Source: Tubiluchus corallicola (Eukaryota; Priapulida; Priapulimorpha; Priapulimorphida; Tubiluchidae). Taken from it: a DNA stretch of 64,000 bases. How positions within the stretch are numbered: position 1 is the stretch's first letter; the number at the start of each line of letters is the position of its first letter. Position numbers and translations under genes: made by a program. This document shows, piece by piece, positions 22,901-33,722 of this stretch. The notes under the pieces are model-generated. The model was given only the letters and a program-made list of their open reading frames with translations. It ran no database searches and was not told the origin of the DNA. The stretch covers positions 62,001 through 126,000 of the forward strand of contig JAQGDQ010000497.1 in assembly GCA_030141605.1 (NCBI GenBank), in the 5' to 3' direction.

Positions 22901-25900
22901 CAAACACTGCCAAAGAACAGTCAGGAATACCTTGATTCATATTTCTCACTGGAGAACGGCTCATTCCCGATGTGGAGTAACCATTAATAGACTCAATGTT
23001 CATGTGAATCACACCAGGTCCAGTGCCTATGTTACCACCTATTGTACAAGAATGCCAGAGTAAAATATACTGTATACTAAATACAGTACTCGCACTGAAT
23101 ACATATGGCAGGACTGTTGATAGAAATCAGTAAAAAAAATGCTATTCACCGGAAGAAAACATGTGGAAGGCGTCGGTCATGCCAGGCCGCGGGGGTGGAC
23201 TAAACAAGTTAGCAAATGCGCTGCCGCTGCTGCTTCGTCCAGTGCCCGTAGTTGGTGGGTAGTACACCCCGTAATCCTTCGCGTAGTCTTCCCGTATCTG
23301 CTGGATCGTCTTGGGACCGTGATCGTGTGTCACCTGTCTGGGAGTCCACTCCTACAAAAATGAACAGGTAACATTCAAATAACATAACCCTGATTATGAT
23401 TCAAAAGTAATGATTACTACAAAAATAAGTCAGACGCATATCAGTTCTACTGGTGTAATAAGGCTCTAATAATTTCACTATTTTTGACCATTTACACTAC
23501 AAGAGAATTTCTCAATTTAGAATCTACTTAGTGATAATTTCTTTCTTAGTAACGACGCGTATTATTACCAATAATAAAGAGAAATAACTTCTGTTTTCAA
23601 GCAGATTTTTCTAGTTTTTGTAAGATGTACTCCTCTGTTAGAAAACCCCAGTGCCTGGATCAGTAATAGCTATACAGTTTGATGATGGTGTTACAGGAGG
23701 CGTGCGGCTTCCCGTAATCATCATTTCCCTCAGCCAGACCCACGGGATATTTTCAATTTTCCCTAATCGCAGCTCACTGGTTGCTTGGCACTTAGTGATG
23801 AGATTCTATAGCTCATTGTAAGTGGAATAGAGAACAAATTCTCCCCTAAGTATGTTCCTCAGACATTCAATTTAGGACTAACTTTCTCTCCATCAGAACT
23901 ACAGGACACATAGCCACTGGTGTTACATTTAACACCTAGCAGGTCGTTTTCTGCATTATAGTAGCTGCTACTTATTATGTTAGTGCATTATAAGTAGCCA
24001 TTACTGTCAATACTGGTAAAGCATAATGCTCAATTCTTGAAATGCGTCTACTGATAACAATGAAAATTTTAGTTCAGTTCCAATTTTGTGCAAAATGCAA
24101 TTGTGGGGTCACCTTTCTCAGCTAATCTGAAAATAAACAATGGTTGGATGTTCTCACCTGAGATTCGCGCAAGTCCACCATGTCTCGCAGCATGAATCGA
24201 ATCCTGGCAGGCAGATCCGGGTGACAGCTGTAGCACTTGATGCGCTCAAAGTACTGGTCCATCCAGCTCTGCGCGGCAAAACAATATATTAGAAATTGTA
24301 GGGAATTGTTGGTCACGTGACCATGATCACTCACCTGTGCAGATCTGTTTCTACCTGGGCAAGTGAGTTAGTTGGCAGACATTAACAGGCTTCTTTAATA
24401 GTAGTTTTCACAGTATGATAGTGATAATTTGTCACATACTGGTAAATACTAGATTTGCGTTATGGAGACGTACGATGTAAGTAAATATATCATTATTATT
24501 AATTTGATTGAACTGATCACCTTGAACATTTAGTTTACTTAATGACAATCTTATAATTTGATAGAACGTATTACATAGTATAAATTAGTAAAATTACCAA
24601 ATTAGGTTTACTTAATGTTTGTGTTTAGTAGGGTCTAGAAGTACAGAATTTAATGCAAATTTGTAAAATAGCCTTTTTTTGTTTTTTTCAATAGAAATGA
24701 CGTATTAAACGCTACAATATTTTATTAAAATATAGCGAACATTGATTGTAGTACAGAAATAATTACGTTAGCAAGGACCAAATGAGATTGAATAACTTAT
24801 AACCCTGAAAATGAAGTCGTTACATGTCTACCCGCTTAAAACATTATCTATCAAGTGGCTCGTTAGACAACAGAAATAATTACGGGTAAACCAAAAGTTC
24901 AGAATGCACGTTTCGTTACAACTGACTCTCTTTCTTGTAAATTTATTCAAGGTTATTTTAGCCGCAGAAACTGACAACATTTAAACCAATTCGTCACCTT
25001 TATACACAAATGTTAAAGTCTACTTTGTGGAATGAAAAATACTGAACGGTGGTTGACGAAACAAGAAACCCTAGAACATAACATCAAACACCATTAGCAC
25101 CTTCAGCACTAATTTTCAAAACTTGCGAATCGATAAGGAAGAAAAGACAACAATCTAACAAAGTTCAGTAAACTCTGTTGATGTTTCTAAGCTACACAAT
25201 TCAATTCAATTCAAAACGTGCATTTTTTTTCCATGTACATGACATAACTGAGGCAAGTAAATGTATTTAATTTTCACAATGGAAATAGGATGGCGAAAGA
25301 CCAAGAAAGTCAACTAGTCAAGCCATCCTTCAATGGACGTATGTGATTATTGGGATGACACTGTACACATGCTCTACAATTAAATAAAAGTAAGGTATTA
25401 CATGGTAAAGTGCCTTAGGTGATATTTTTAATTATTTTACGTAATAATGCAAACAGTTTGGTGTAAAAGTGAAAGAAAAGCACTCCTAATTACAATAATA
25501 CGACAAGACTTAACAGTATACATGGTAAAATACGTTGGGAGATGTTTTAGATTAATTTGTGTAATCTATGCAAAAAAGTTGGTAAAAGTGAAAGAAAAAC
25601 ACTCCTAATTACAATAATTACAACGAGGTTTAACTGTCAGCGTACCTTGGCTTTTTCGGTGTCCAGTCGTCGACCGACTGTGCGCATGATCTGGCAGAGG
25701 CATTCGAGGTCCTCCTCCATCTCACTCACACGGGTCGTCTTCTTCTTCTCCAAAAGCTGCTTAATGCACTGATGTAGAATGTTCTCGTGCAGCATGTCCA
25801 GCTTCCCGAGTTCACCTGCGTAAACAAACGAAGCACGAAAATAAACAATCTGAGGTGAGACACACGGCTGAGCGGTTACGGCATCGTGCTCGATGATCAA

Positions 25901-28900
25901 AGATGAGAATGACGCCACCTCGATTCTCACCCTAGGTGGTCGTTATTCTGGCTGTTTAGTTCATAGAGGGAGAATGAATAAACATGCAAATGTGGCTGGG
26001 GCACCTCCGCCATTTCAGCAGACTCCTCTTTTAGAAGCACATCTTTCATGAGTGAAAGTTCACTTTGGCCACAGCACGTGCTGTGAAAGATGGATGCTAA
26101 CTTACAGGTTCAAATGTTGGCAAATGGTTTTTTAACTACATAATTGAACCCACGAAAAGGTACACCAGGAATAACATATCATCTATAAAGCTTTCACAAA
26201 CAAGTATTCTATGAGAAAATGCACAAAAAATGCAACTTTCAAAAAATGAGACTAGCAAGCTGAATGACACACATCCTTGGTCTACTTCGTGAGCTTACTA
26301 AAATGCGCATTACAGTTTCCATTTACTCTACAAACCGGGAATTTTCGTTTCACTATTTCCTTAGATTTCATCAACACCGTCTTACTGAATCTAATCTACT
26401 GAATACTAAGTTTTAATCATAATTCTGCAACTAAAGCAGTGAAAGCCGCAGAGACATGCAAAATTAACATTAGCTTAACAGACCACATAAAATACTAGTC
26501 ACTAGTTATAATTTCTAACTTCTAAAGTGATTTAGATTAAAATGCAAAGCTATATCATTACTAGTTACTAGTAATAATTTCTAATTTCTAAAGTGATTTA
26601 GATTAAAATGCAAAGATATATCATTACTAGTCACTAGTTATAATTTCTAACTTCTAAAGTGATTTAGATTAAAATGCAAAGATATATCATTACTAGTTAC
26701 TAGTAATAATTTCTAATTTCTAAAGTGATTTAGATTAAAATGCAAAGATATATCATTACTAGTCACTAGTTATAATTTCTAACTTCTAAAGTGATTTAGA
26801 TTAAAATGCAAAGATATATCATTACTAGTCACTAGTTATAATTTCTAATTTCTAAAGTGATTTAGATTAAAATGCAAAGATATATCATTACTAGTCACTA
26901 GTTATAATTTCTAACTTCTAAAGTGATTTAGATTAAAATGCAAAGATATATCATTACTAGTCACTAGTTATAATTTCTAACTTCTAAAGTGATTTAGATT
27001 AAAATGCAAAGATATATCATTACTAGTTACTAGTTATAATTTCTAACTTCTAAAGTGATTTACATTAAAATACAAAGATATATCATTACTAGTCACAAGT
27101 TATACTTTCTAATTTCTAAAGTGATTTAGATTAAAATGCAAAGCTATATCATTACTAGTCACTAGTAATAATTTCTAATTTCTAAAGTGATTTAGATTAA
27201 AATGCAAAGATATATCATTACTAGTCACTAGTTATAATTTCTAACTTCTAAAGTGATTTAGATTAAAATGCAAAGATATATCATTACTAGTTACTAGTTA
27301 TAATTTCTAACTTCTAAAGTGATTTACATTAAAATACAAAGATATATCATTACTAGTCACTAGTTATAATTTCTAACTTCTAAAGTGATTTAGATTAAAA
27401 TGCAAAGCTATATCATTACTAGTTACTAGTAATAATTTCTAATTTCTAAAGTGATTTAGATTAAAATGCAAAGATATATCATTACTAGTCACTAGTTATA
27501 ATTTCTAACTTCTAAAGTGATTTAGATTAAAATGCAAAGATATATCATTACTAGTCACTAGTTATAATTTCTAACTTCTAAAGTGATTTAGATTAAAATG
27601 CAAAGATATATCATTACTAGTTACTAGTAATAATTTCTAATTTCTAAAGTGATTTAGATTAAAATGCAAAGATATATCATTACTAGTTACTAGTTATAAT
27701 TTCTAACTTCTAAAGTGATTTACATTAAAATGCAAAGATATATCATTACTAGTCACTAGTTATAATTTCTAACTTTTAAAGTGATTTACATTAAAATACA
27801 AAGATATATCATTACTAGTCACTAGTTATAATTTCTAACTTCTAAAGTGATTTAGATTAAAATGCAAAGATATATCATTACTAGTTACTAGTTATAATTT
27901 CTAACTTCTAAAGTGATTTAGATTAAAATGCAAAGATATATCATTACTAGTCACTAGTTATAATTTCTAACTTCTAAAGTGATTTAGATTAAAATGCAAA
28001 GATATATCATTACTAGTTACTAGTTATAATTTCTAACTTCTAAAGTGATTTACATTAAAATGCAAAGATATATCATTACTAGTCACTAGTTATAATTTCT
28101 AACTTCTAAAGTGATTTAGATTAAAATGCAAAGATATATCATTACTAGTTACTAGTTATAATTTCTAACTTCTAAAGTGATTTAGATTAAAATGCAAAGA
28201 TATATCATTACTAGTCACTAGTTATAATTTCTAACTTCTAAAGTGATTTAGATTAAAATACAAATATATATCATTACTAGTCACTAGTTATAATTTCTAA
28301 CTTTTAAAGTGATTTACATTAAAATACAAAGATATATCATTACTAGTCACTAGTTATAATTTCTAACTTCTAAAGTGATTTAGATTAAAATACAAAGATA
28401 TATCATTACTAGTCACTAGTTATAATTTCTAACTTTTAAAGTGATTTACATTAAAATGCAAAGATATATCATTACTAGTTACTAGTTATAATTTCTAACT
28501 TCTAAAGTGATTTACATTAAAATGCAAAGATATATCATTACTAGTTACTAGTTATAATTTCTAACTTCTAAAGTGATTTAGATTAAAATACAAAGATATA
28601 TCATTACTAGTCACTAGTTATAATTTCTAACTTTTAAAGTGATTTACATTAAAATGCAAAGATATATCATTACTAGTTACTAGTTATAATTTCTAACTTT
28701 TAAAGTGATTTACATTAAAATGCAAAGATATATCATTACTAGTCACTAGTTATAATTTCTAACTTCTAAAGTGATTTAGATTAAAATACAAACCAATGAA
28801 CTTGATGTTCCCCAACATCTTCTGTTTAGCAATGTAGAACTGTTCCTCCTCCTCTGGAGTAAGCCGCCTCCCCTTCTCAAACGCTGCCGTCGCTCGCTGA

Positions 28901-31900
28901 CGATTCTCGAACTCATCTTGGCACTTGTTCAGCAGAAGTCTTCGAAATGTCTGAAATCGATGCAACACATGCAGGCTAAACAGGACATTAGGATCGAACG
29001 ACATTTTTTCAAAAAGCTTCAGAATGAATAAAATTCCAAAATGTGGCAATATTTAGTAGAAGAATATTGGATTAAGTCGGACTTGCAACACCATTTAATA
29101 ACAATCCCAACACAATAATAATAACAGATATCTAATCTATAACAAAGCAGGGTGTCAGGTAACTTCTCAGAAACATAGAATAATACTGCTTTAATATCTT
29201 GCAGCCATTTCAGGAACGTATATTACATTGTCCCCAACTGCAATTTCGTGCACAAAATGGTTATTCGTGTGAGAGGCAATTCACAGATGAAAAGAACAAG
29301 AAAACCCAAATCTTACATAAAGCTAAAAAATTCTCGAAATTCTGTATCACTTACATGCTGTTTTACACACACAGAGCTTGTGTTTTACTACAAGCAGAGC
29401 TTGTGTTTTACTACACACGGAGCTCTTGTTTTACTACACACAGAGCTTGTGTTTTACTACACACGGAGCTCTTGTTTTACAACACGCAGAGCTTGTGTTT
29501 TACTACACACGGAGCTTGTGTTTTACTACACACAGAGCTTGTGTTTTACTACAAGCAGAGCTTGTGTTTTACTACAAGCAGAGCTTGTGTTTTACTACAA
29601 GCAGAGCTTGTGTTTTACTACACGCAGAGCTTGTGTTTTACTACACACGGAGCTCTTGTTTTACTACACGCAGAGCTTGTGTTTTACTACACGCAGAGCT
29701 TGTGTTTTACTACACACGGAGCTCTTGTTTTACTACACACAGAGCTTGTGTTTTACTACACACGGAGCTTGTCTTTTACTACACACAGAGCTTGTGTTTT
29801 ACTACACAGAGCTTGTGTTTTACTACACACAGAGCTCTTGTTTTACTACACACGGAGCTTGTGTTTTACTACACACGGAGCTTGTGTTTTACTACACACG
29901 GAGCTTGTGTTTTACTACACACCGAGCTTGTGTTTTACTACACACCGAGCTTGTGTTTTACTACACACAGAGCTTGTGTTTTACTACACACAGAGCTTGT
30001 GTTTTACTACACACAGAGCTTGTGTTTTACTACACACAGAGCTTGTGTTTTACGATACACAGAGCTTGTGTTTTACTACACGCAGAGCTTGTGTTTTACT
30101 ACATGCAGAGCTTGTGTTTTACTACACCCAGAGCTTGTGTTTTACTATACACAGAGCTTGTGTTTTACTACACACAGAGCTTGTGTTTTACTACACACGG
30201 AGCTTGTGTTTTACTACACACGGAGCTTGTGTTTTACTACACACGGAGCTTGTGTTTTACTACACACAGAGCTTGCATTAGCAGTAATGCTGCATGAAAC
30301 TTTTAATTTTAAGCTCTAGTGATGACGTTCAAGCACAGTCATTCTAAAGGGTCAAACAATCAAGCAACTTCTGATAACACTGCATAAAGTTAAAAAAAAT
30401 AAACAGCGCATTCGTAATGCACAGTTCACAACTTAACAAATGCATAAATTTGTCGAGAGAATTAAAAATATTATTTGGCGAACTAGCAGTGCACACTGGG
30501 ATTGCAAACAATGTTTTACCAGCTGGCATGAACAATTTAAATGTTTAATAAAAAATTTCTTCTCCAGTTACATTTTTACCTTTCCCTAATTACACAAGTC
30601 TTTCAAGCAGGTAAACATAATGCAGGTAACAGGTAATATAACTCTGAATGAAAAGTTTTCGGGGGCATACTTTAACAATCGTTTTTCTTCCCATTAAATT
30701 TATAACACTGCCATATAGATACATACACTACTCCCAGCCCCTTGCTGGCCGTCTAGTTGAAATCTTGGAGCTTCTTCACATAATTTACGGCATAACTGTG
30801 CGTACATAAAACTGTACTTCGGTTCATCAAGAGCTTTGTCAAATATCTGCAAGTAAAATGGCTTTTGAGTGGTCTACGAAAAAAAGTGAAAAAAATTACC
30901 CACATCATAACAAACGCAGTACCTGCTGACACCTATTTAGAAAAGCATGGAACCGTTTCAACTACACCAAATGGTCAACGTCAGTCCAAAAATTTACATT
31001 TGACGTTAGCAATTTAGCGTGGCTGAAATATTTTCACATTTTCTACATAGATGTCAGCAGGTGCTGCGTTTCTTGCAACATCAGTGATTTTATTTTTGTT
31101 AAAGCTTAGATTTCTGCACAGTGAGATGAGGTTGTTTTAAACAAAAAAAAACTTAAACATGTAGTCGCCACCTGGTTCACCTGTAATATTTGTGAGGTCT
31201 AAAAGTAATTTCCAACTGCTAACAACTTAATATTCATTCTGCAGAGTTCTACACATTAAACTTATTACCCAGTTGTGTACACATTCAAAGTACTACAAGT
31301 TGTTGAACAAATTAATGCATTCTGCAGAGTTCTACACATTAAACTTATTACCCAGTTGTGTGCACATTCAAAGTACTACAAGTTGTTGAACAAATTAATG
31401 CATTCTGCAGAGTTCTACACATTAAACTTATTACCTAGTTGTGTGCACATTCAAAGTACTACAAGTTGTTGAACAAATTAATGCATTCTGCAGAGTTCTA
31501 CACATTAAACTTATTACCCAGTTGTGTACACATTCAAAGTACTACAAGCTGTTGAACAAATTAATGCATTCTGCAGAGTTCTACACATTAAACTTATTTG
31601 CCAGTTGTGTACACATTCAAAGTACTACAAGTTGTTGAACAAATTAATGCATTCTGCAGAGTTCTACACATTAAACTTATTACCCAGTTGTGTACACATT
31701 CAAAGTACTTCAAGTTGTTGAACAAATTAATGCATTCTGCAGAGTTGTACACATTAAACTTATTACCCAGTTGTGTACACATTCAAAAAACTACAAGCTG
31801 TTGAACAAATTAATGCATTCTGCAGAGTTCTACACATTAAACTTATTACCCAGTTGTGTACACATTCAAAGTACTACAAGTTGTTGAACAAATTAATGCA

Positions 31901-33722
31901 TTCTGCAGAGTTCTACACATTAAACTTATTACCCAGTTGTGTACACATTCAAAGTACTTCAAGTTGTTGAACAAATTAATGCATTCTGCAGAGTTCTACA
32001 CATTAAACTTATTACCCAGTTGTGTACACATTCAAAGTACTTCAAGTTGTTGAACAAATTAATGCATTCTGCAGAGTTGTACACATTAAACTTATTACCC
32101 AGTTGTGTACACATTCAAAGTACTACAAGTTGTTGAACAAATTAATGCATTCTGCAGAGTTCTACACATTAAACTTATTACCCAGTTGTGTGCACATTCA
32201 AAGTACTACAAGTTGTTGAACAAATTAATGCATTCTGCAGAGTTCTACACATTAAACTTATTACCCAGTTGTGTACACATTCAAAGTACTTCAAGTTGTT
32301 GAACAAATTAATGCATTCTGCAGAGTTCTACACATTAAACTTATTACCCAGTTGTGAGCACATTCAAAGTACTACAAGTTGTTGAACAAATTAATGCATT
32401 CTGCAGAGTTCTACACATTAAACTTATTACCCAGTTGTGTGCACATTCAAAGTACTACAAGTTGTTGAACAAATTAATGCACAATGCAACATTACTTAAC
32501 AAGTGCAGTCAATGTTTAACAAATTAATGCACAATGCAACATTGCTTAACAAGCGCAGTCGATATTAATTTCAAAATAATGTATCTTTGCCTAGTTAATG
32601 ATACTACAAACATGATGAGGAAATTTCTGCACAGTAGGTACTTTGCTAAAAACTCAGTATGGACATTATATACTGGCAAGCGCAAATTTATGTAATGGTG
32701 TATTGAAGTATACCAATATCCCAAACGATCGTGAATGGAAAGACTGAACTTGGAACAGCCACACACGGTCAACTCTAATCATCCAACTTCAGTTGAAGTA
32801 ACAAAAATTGAGCGAGCAGAACTGGCAAAGAACACTTTGTAACGAGTTAGTAATAGCCTAAAATTATACTAATGTAAGTTCTTATCTTTTGTTTTGTAAC
32901 TGTCATGCTTACCAACAAAATTATTCCTTTAAGAATAATCTGTGAGTCGATGCCGACAATCAAGATTTCATGACTCAGTTTTTGAAACTTTTCGGGTGTC
33001 AATTTATTCAAAATCCTGCAAAACAGACAAAGGCTAAAACAGTCCAAGTTTGCAGCCAAAAATAAGCTAAAAAAGAAGTCTGTGATATAGACAATACCAG
33101 AAATATTTTTATATACACACATTTAATATTTGAAAACAGTGCAGAAATTGACGATTGCATTTTAAATGATAAAAGCTATACAGGTAGTCGTCAACTTATA
33201 ACCACAATCAACACAGGCAGATTGGTCGTAAGACGCATTGGATGCAAATTGGACCCGTATAGCATCGCGCCCCTGCATGGAAGGCATTGTGTGCGTACGC
33301 ACTCTAAGTATGCTGATGCCAACAATTAATTTATTGAAATTGACAACGATTTACAGTTAATTTGTTTAAAAGAATAAAGAGAAATATGAATTACGGTTGG
33401 TTTTGTGTAATTAATTAATTAAGATGCAGTCGAGTCATAAAGTAGAACAGTCGTAAGTCAGCTACTACCTGCAATGTCATTAATGTACCTGTTGCCCTAA
33501 AACAAACAAAACCACAACATTTTGCATTTAAAAAACTAAACCGAAAACCAGTTGATGAAAAATGTGATTTTCAAATCACAAAGTTTCTTAACTTACCCTC
33601 TCACTTTACGGAATATAGCATCGTTGCGGTCTTGTTGGGTATATGCATCTCTTTTAATGTGGCTTGGGGGAATCCATCTGCGCAAGTCAGTTGTATCTGC
33701 GCTTAGGAGCGGTGTCTCGTCC
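10986..33722 (-). CDS. EIF4G2: Eukaryotic translation initiation factor 4 gamma 2 (DAP5/NAT1/p97), 19 exons
   Basis: DAP5 is the eIF4G homologue without eIF4E- and PABP-binding N-terminus; it binds eIF4A and eIF3 and supports cap-independent translation in the cytoplasm. Exons (gene order): 33597-33722, 32913-33015, 30727-30846, 28794-28950, 25646-25815, 24158-24268, 23150-23351, 22931-23038, 22176-22384, 21402-21554, 20240-20427, 20067-20119, 18260-18339, 17241-17435, 16332-16395, 14513-14717, 13061-13269, 11735-11856, 10986-11054 (stop 10986-10988). All phases join, giving about 880 residues against about 907 in human. The MIF4G domain spans residues ~36-255 (ILNKLTPEKFQKL, TFRRLLLNKCQDEFENRQR, MLGNIKFIGELGKLDM, DLECLCQIMRTVGRRLD). 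A Gln-rich linker follows, with KDLPPRFSKK and ISLRPAQ. MA3 is at ~505-640 (EVPLVKSHVARF, YYPLFLLCLQQ) and W2 at ~690-870 (PIYKWVKDNVNASLH, LYALQVHCYNNNFPKG, WLTWLEEAEEEDD). Exon 20067-20119 is only 53 nt. Four introns carry large minisatellites. The start codon exon is uncertain (see 34689-34793). Confidence 0.97.
11857..13060. other. EIF4G2 intron with AT-rich simple sequence
   Basis: This intron contains an AT/AAT-rich, partly palindromic low-complexity block at about 12535-12606 (ATAATATTATATTATATTAT and similar). No other feature is recognised. Confidence 0.5.
13600..13925 (+). mobile_element. LINE 3' end with (ATTTG)n tail
   Basis: The segment ends in AATAAATGATTTGATTTGAT followed by one more TTTGG-type unit, i.e. 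a poly(A)-signal-like AATAAA running into a pentanucleotide tail. Such short tandem tails are typical of the 3' ends of CR1/L2-like LINEs. No coding sequence is recognisable. It lies in the EIF4G2 intron 13270-14512; the 5' limit is a guess. Confidence 0.45.
14312..14494. mobile_element. pogo/Tigger-like MITE next to an EIF4G2 donor site
   Basis: The left end reads GGTCAAACCTCAGTATAATG and the right end AATATAAAGAGGTTTGACCG, which are inverted. Related ends occur at 36345-36486, 49462-49612 and 50011-50515. The right end lies 18 bases from EIF4G2 exon 14513-14717, just inside the intron downstream of its donor. Confidence 0.65.
14891..16107. mobile_element. pogo/Tigger-like element interrupted by a piggyBac-like MITE
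   Basis: The left end is TACAGTAGACGCCGCGTAAT followed by AGACTC. Read from the right end on the other strand, TACAGTGAGCGCCGCTTAAT then AGACTC appears once the nested element 15627-16092 is removed. Without the insert the element is about 755 bp, with TA at both tips. No transposase frame is evident. It lies in the EIF4G2 intron between exons 16332-16395 and 14513-14717. Confidence 0.75.
15627..16092. mobile_element. piggyBac-like MITE, copy 2, inverted relative to copy 1
   Basis: It is flanked by TTAA (15627-15630 and 16089-16092), with left end TTAACCCTTTCAGTCCC and right end GGGTATGAAAGGGTTAA. It matches the reverse complement of 8069-8532 over its whole length, including the palindromic GTATCCCACGGGATAC near the left end and GTATCCCACAGGATAC near the right. 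It is inserted in the right terminus of the Tigger-like element 14891-16107. Confidence 0.88.
16600..16765 (-). mobile_element. LINE 3'-UTR fragment, same family as 46480-46905
   Basis: The reverse complement contains CTTCTTAGGTCTCTAGCGCA, then AATTCAAGAATTGTAT and a downstream GCGAAATAAAT, in the same order as 46775-46880. It is truncated and non-coding. Confidence 0.65.
17483..17765 (-). repeat. Copy 2 (partial) of the 570-bp interspersed repeat
   Basis: The reverse complement matches copy 1 from about 6420 to 6660: GAGGACCACGG, CTCGCGATTTTTT, GACCAAACAGC and AAAAAACGTTCTAGCGGCG. It stops at CCTGGTGGGACTCTC, so the other half of the repeat is missing. It lies directly upstream (on the EIF4G2 strand) of exon 17241-17435. 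Confidence 0.8.
18000..18137. mobile_element. 138-bp inverted-repeat element with a telomere-like core
   Basis: A 19-bp perfect inverted repeat brackets the segment: AGTTTACAATTCCCCACAC at 18000-18018 and its reverse complement at 18119-18137. Between the arms, at about 18028-18090, lie CCCTAA/CCTAA repeats (ACCCTAACCCTAACCTAACC and degenerate copies), resembling TTAGGG-type telomeric DNA. There is no coding capacity. Confidence 0.75.
18766..18868 (-). mobile_element. tRNA-derived SINE
   Basis: On the reverse strand an A box GGCCAAGTGG (18835-18844) and B box GTTCAATTCC (18805-18814) are spaced as in a tRNA. They are followed by a non-tRNA tail (AACTTTTTCACATTTACA). It abuts the 27-bp minisatellite. 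Confidence 0.7.
18871..19982. repeat. 27-bp minisatellite (about 41 copies) in an EIF4G2 intron
   Basis: The unit TTAATCTCTTACAGCTGGCC plus AACTAAA repeats with two common binary variants, CTGGCC/CAGGCC and AACTAAA/AACAAAA. Because 27 is a multiple of three and the unit lacks stops, the + strand reads as a 409-residue ORF of repeated TKLISYSWP/TKLISYSRP. I regard this ORF as an artefact. On the EIF4G2 sense strand each unit contains CTGTAAGAG. It lies between exons 20067-20119 and 18260-18339. Confidence 0.97.
20715..21335 (-). repeat. Copy 3 of the 570-bp interspersed repeat
   Basis: The reverse complement parallels copy 1 end to end: GCAAAAAA, GAGGGCGGTGCTGG, GAGAGGACCACAAATG, AAAAAACGTTCTAGCGGCGG, GGGCTACACGATG, GATGTTCGCGTATTTTTGAT and GGGGCCTTTGCTAGTAAG. 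It is more diverged than copy 2. It occupies most of the EIF4G2 intron 20428-21401. Confidence 0.8.
21955..22065 (+). mobile_element. tRNA-derived SINE
   Basis: TAGCTCAGCTGACAGGCATG (A-box region, from 21965) and GGGGTCAAATCCC (B box, 22006-22018) are tRNA-like. They are followed by a T-rich tail TTTCCTTTCTTTCTCC. It lies in the EIF4G2 intron 21555-22175. Confidence 0.65.
22560..22665 (-). mobile_element. tRNA(Ser/Leu)-like SINE
   Basis: The reverse strand has TAGCCGAGTGG (A box, 22632-22642) and GGGTTCGATACC (B box, 22580-22591), separated by a long stretch compatible with a variable arm. It lies in the EIF4G2 intron 22385-22930. Confidence 0.6.
23352..25645. other. EIF4G2 introns without recognised features
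   Basis: Two introns (23352-24157 and 24269-25645) flank exon 24158-24268. Both are AT-rich and I see no gene or clear repeat, apart from a partly duplicated stretch of about 100 bp around 25400-25630 (GGTAAAAGTGAAAGAAAAAC and CACTCCTAATTACAATAAT recur). Confidence 0.45.
25855..25990 (+). mobile_element. Possible tRNA-derived SINE
   Basis: GGCTGAGCGGTTACGGCATC (from 25866) resembles an A box and CCTCGATTCTCACCC a degenerate B box. It lies just inside the EIF4G2 intron 25816-28793. Confidence 0.5.
26493..28793. repeat. 66-bp minisatellite (about 35 copies) abutting an EIF4G2 donor
   Basis: The 66-bp unit contains ACTAGTCACTAGT or ACTAGTTACTAGT, TATAATTTCTAACTTCTAAA, GTGATTTAGATTAAAATGCA and AAGATATATCATT. 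Variants (TTAGATT/TTACATT, ATGCAAAG/ATACAAAG, CTTCT/TTTCT) recur in patterns. The array fills 2.3 kb of the 2.98-kb intron. Its last unit ends at the 5' splice site of exon 28794-28950, so intron bases from about +2 belong to the repeat. Confidence 0.97.
29360..30273. repeat. 23-bp minisatellite (about 40 copies) in an EIF4G2 intron
   Basis: The unit is TTTTACTACACACAGAGCTTGTG with variants CACGGAGCTC, CAAGCAGAG and CACGCAG; one unit is short (near 29800). Since 23 is not a multiple of three and the unit lacks stops, all three + frames stay open for over 300 codons with the same peptide motifs. These are not genes. It lies in intron 28951-30726. Confidence 0.97.
31234..32480. repeat. 83-bp minisatellite (15 copies) in an EIF4G2 intron
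   Basis: The 83-bp unit includes ATTAATGCATTCTGCAGAGT, TCTACACATTAAACTTATTA, CCCAGTTGTGTACACATTCA and AAGTACTACAAGTTGTTGAA. It gives a ladder of 65-codon ORFs every 83 bases. At its right end a smaller motif (ACAAATTAATGCACAATGCA) is duplicated at about 32468-32561. It lies in intron 30847-32912. Confidence 0.97.
33016..33596. other. EIF4G2 intron without recognised features
   Basis: AT-rich intron. No repeat, RNA or coding sequence was recognised. Confidence 0.45.

Noticed and set aside
29199-30319. Three overlapping ORFs of 313-360 codons with repeated VLLHTELVFYY motifs
   Set aside because: A 23-bp repeat cycles through all three frames and gives the same peptide in each. This marks a tandem-repeat artefact, not a transmembrane protein.
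31275-32385. Ladder of 65-codon ORFs spaced 83 bases apart
   Set aside because: They are direct translations of the 83-bp minisatellite.
32468-32561. Small duplicated motif at the end of the 83-bp array as a separate element
   Set aside because: It is only two copies and continuous with the array edge, so it is best seen as array decay.
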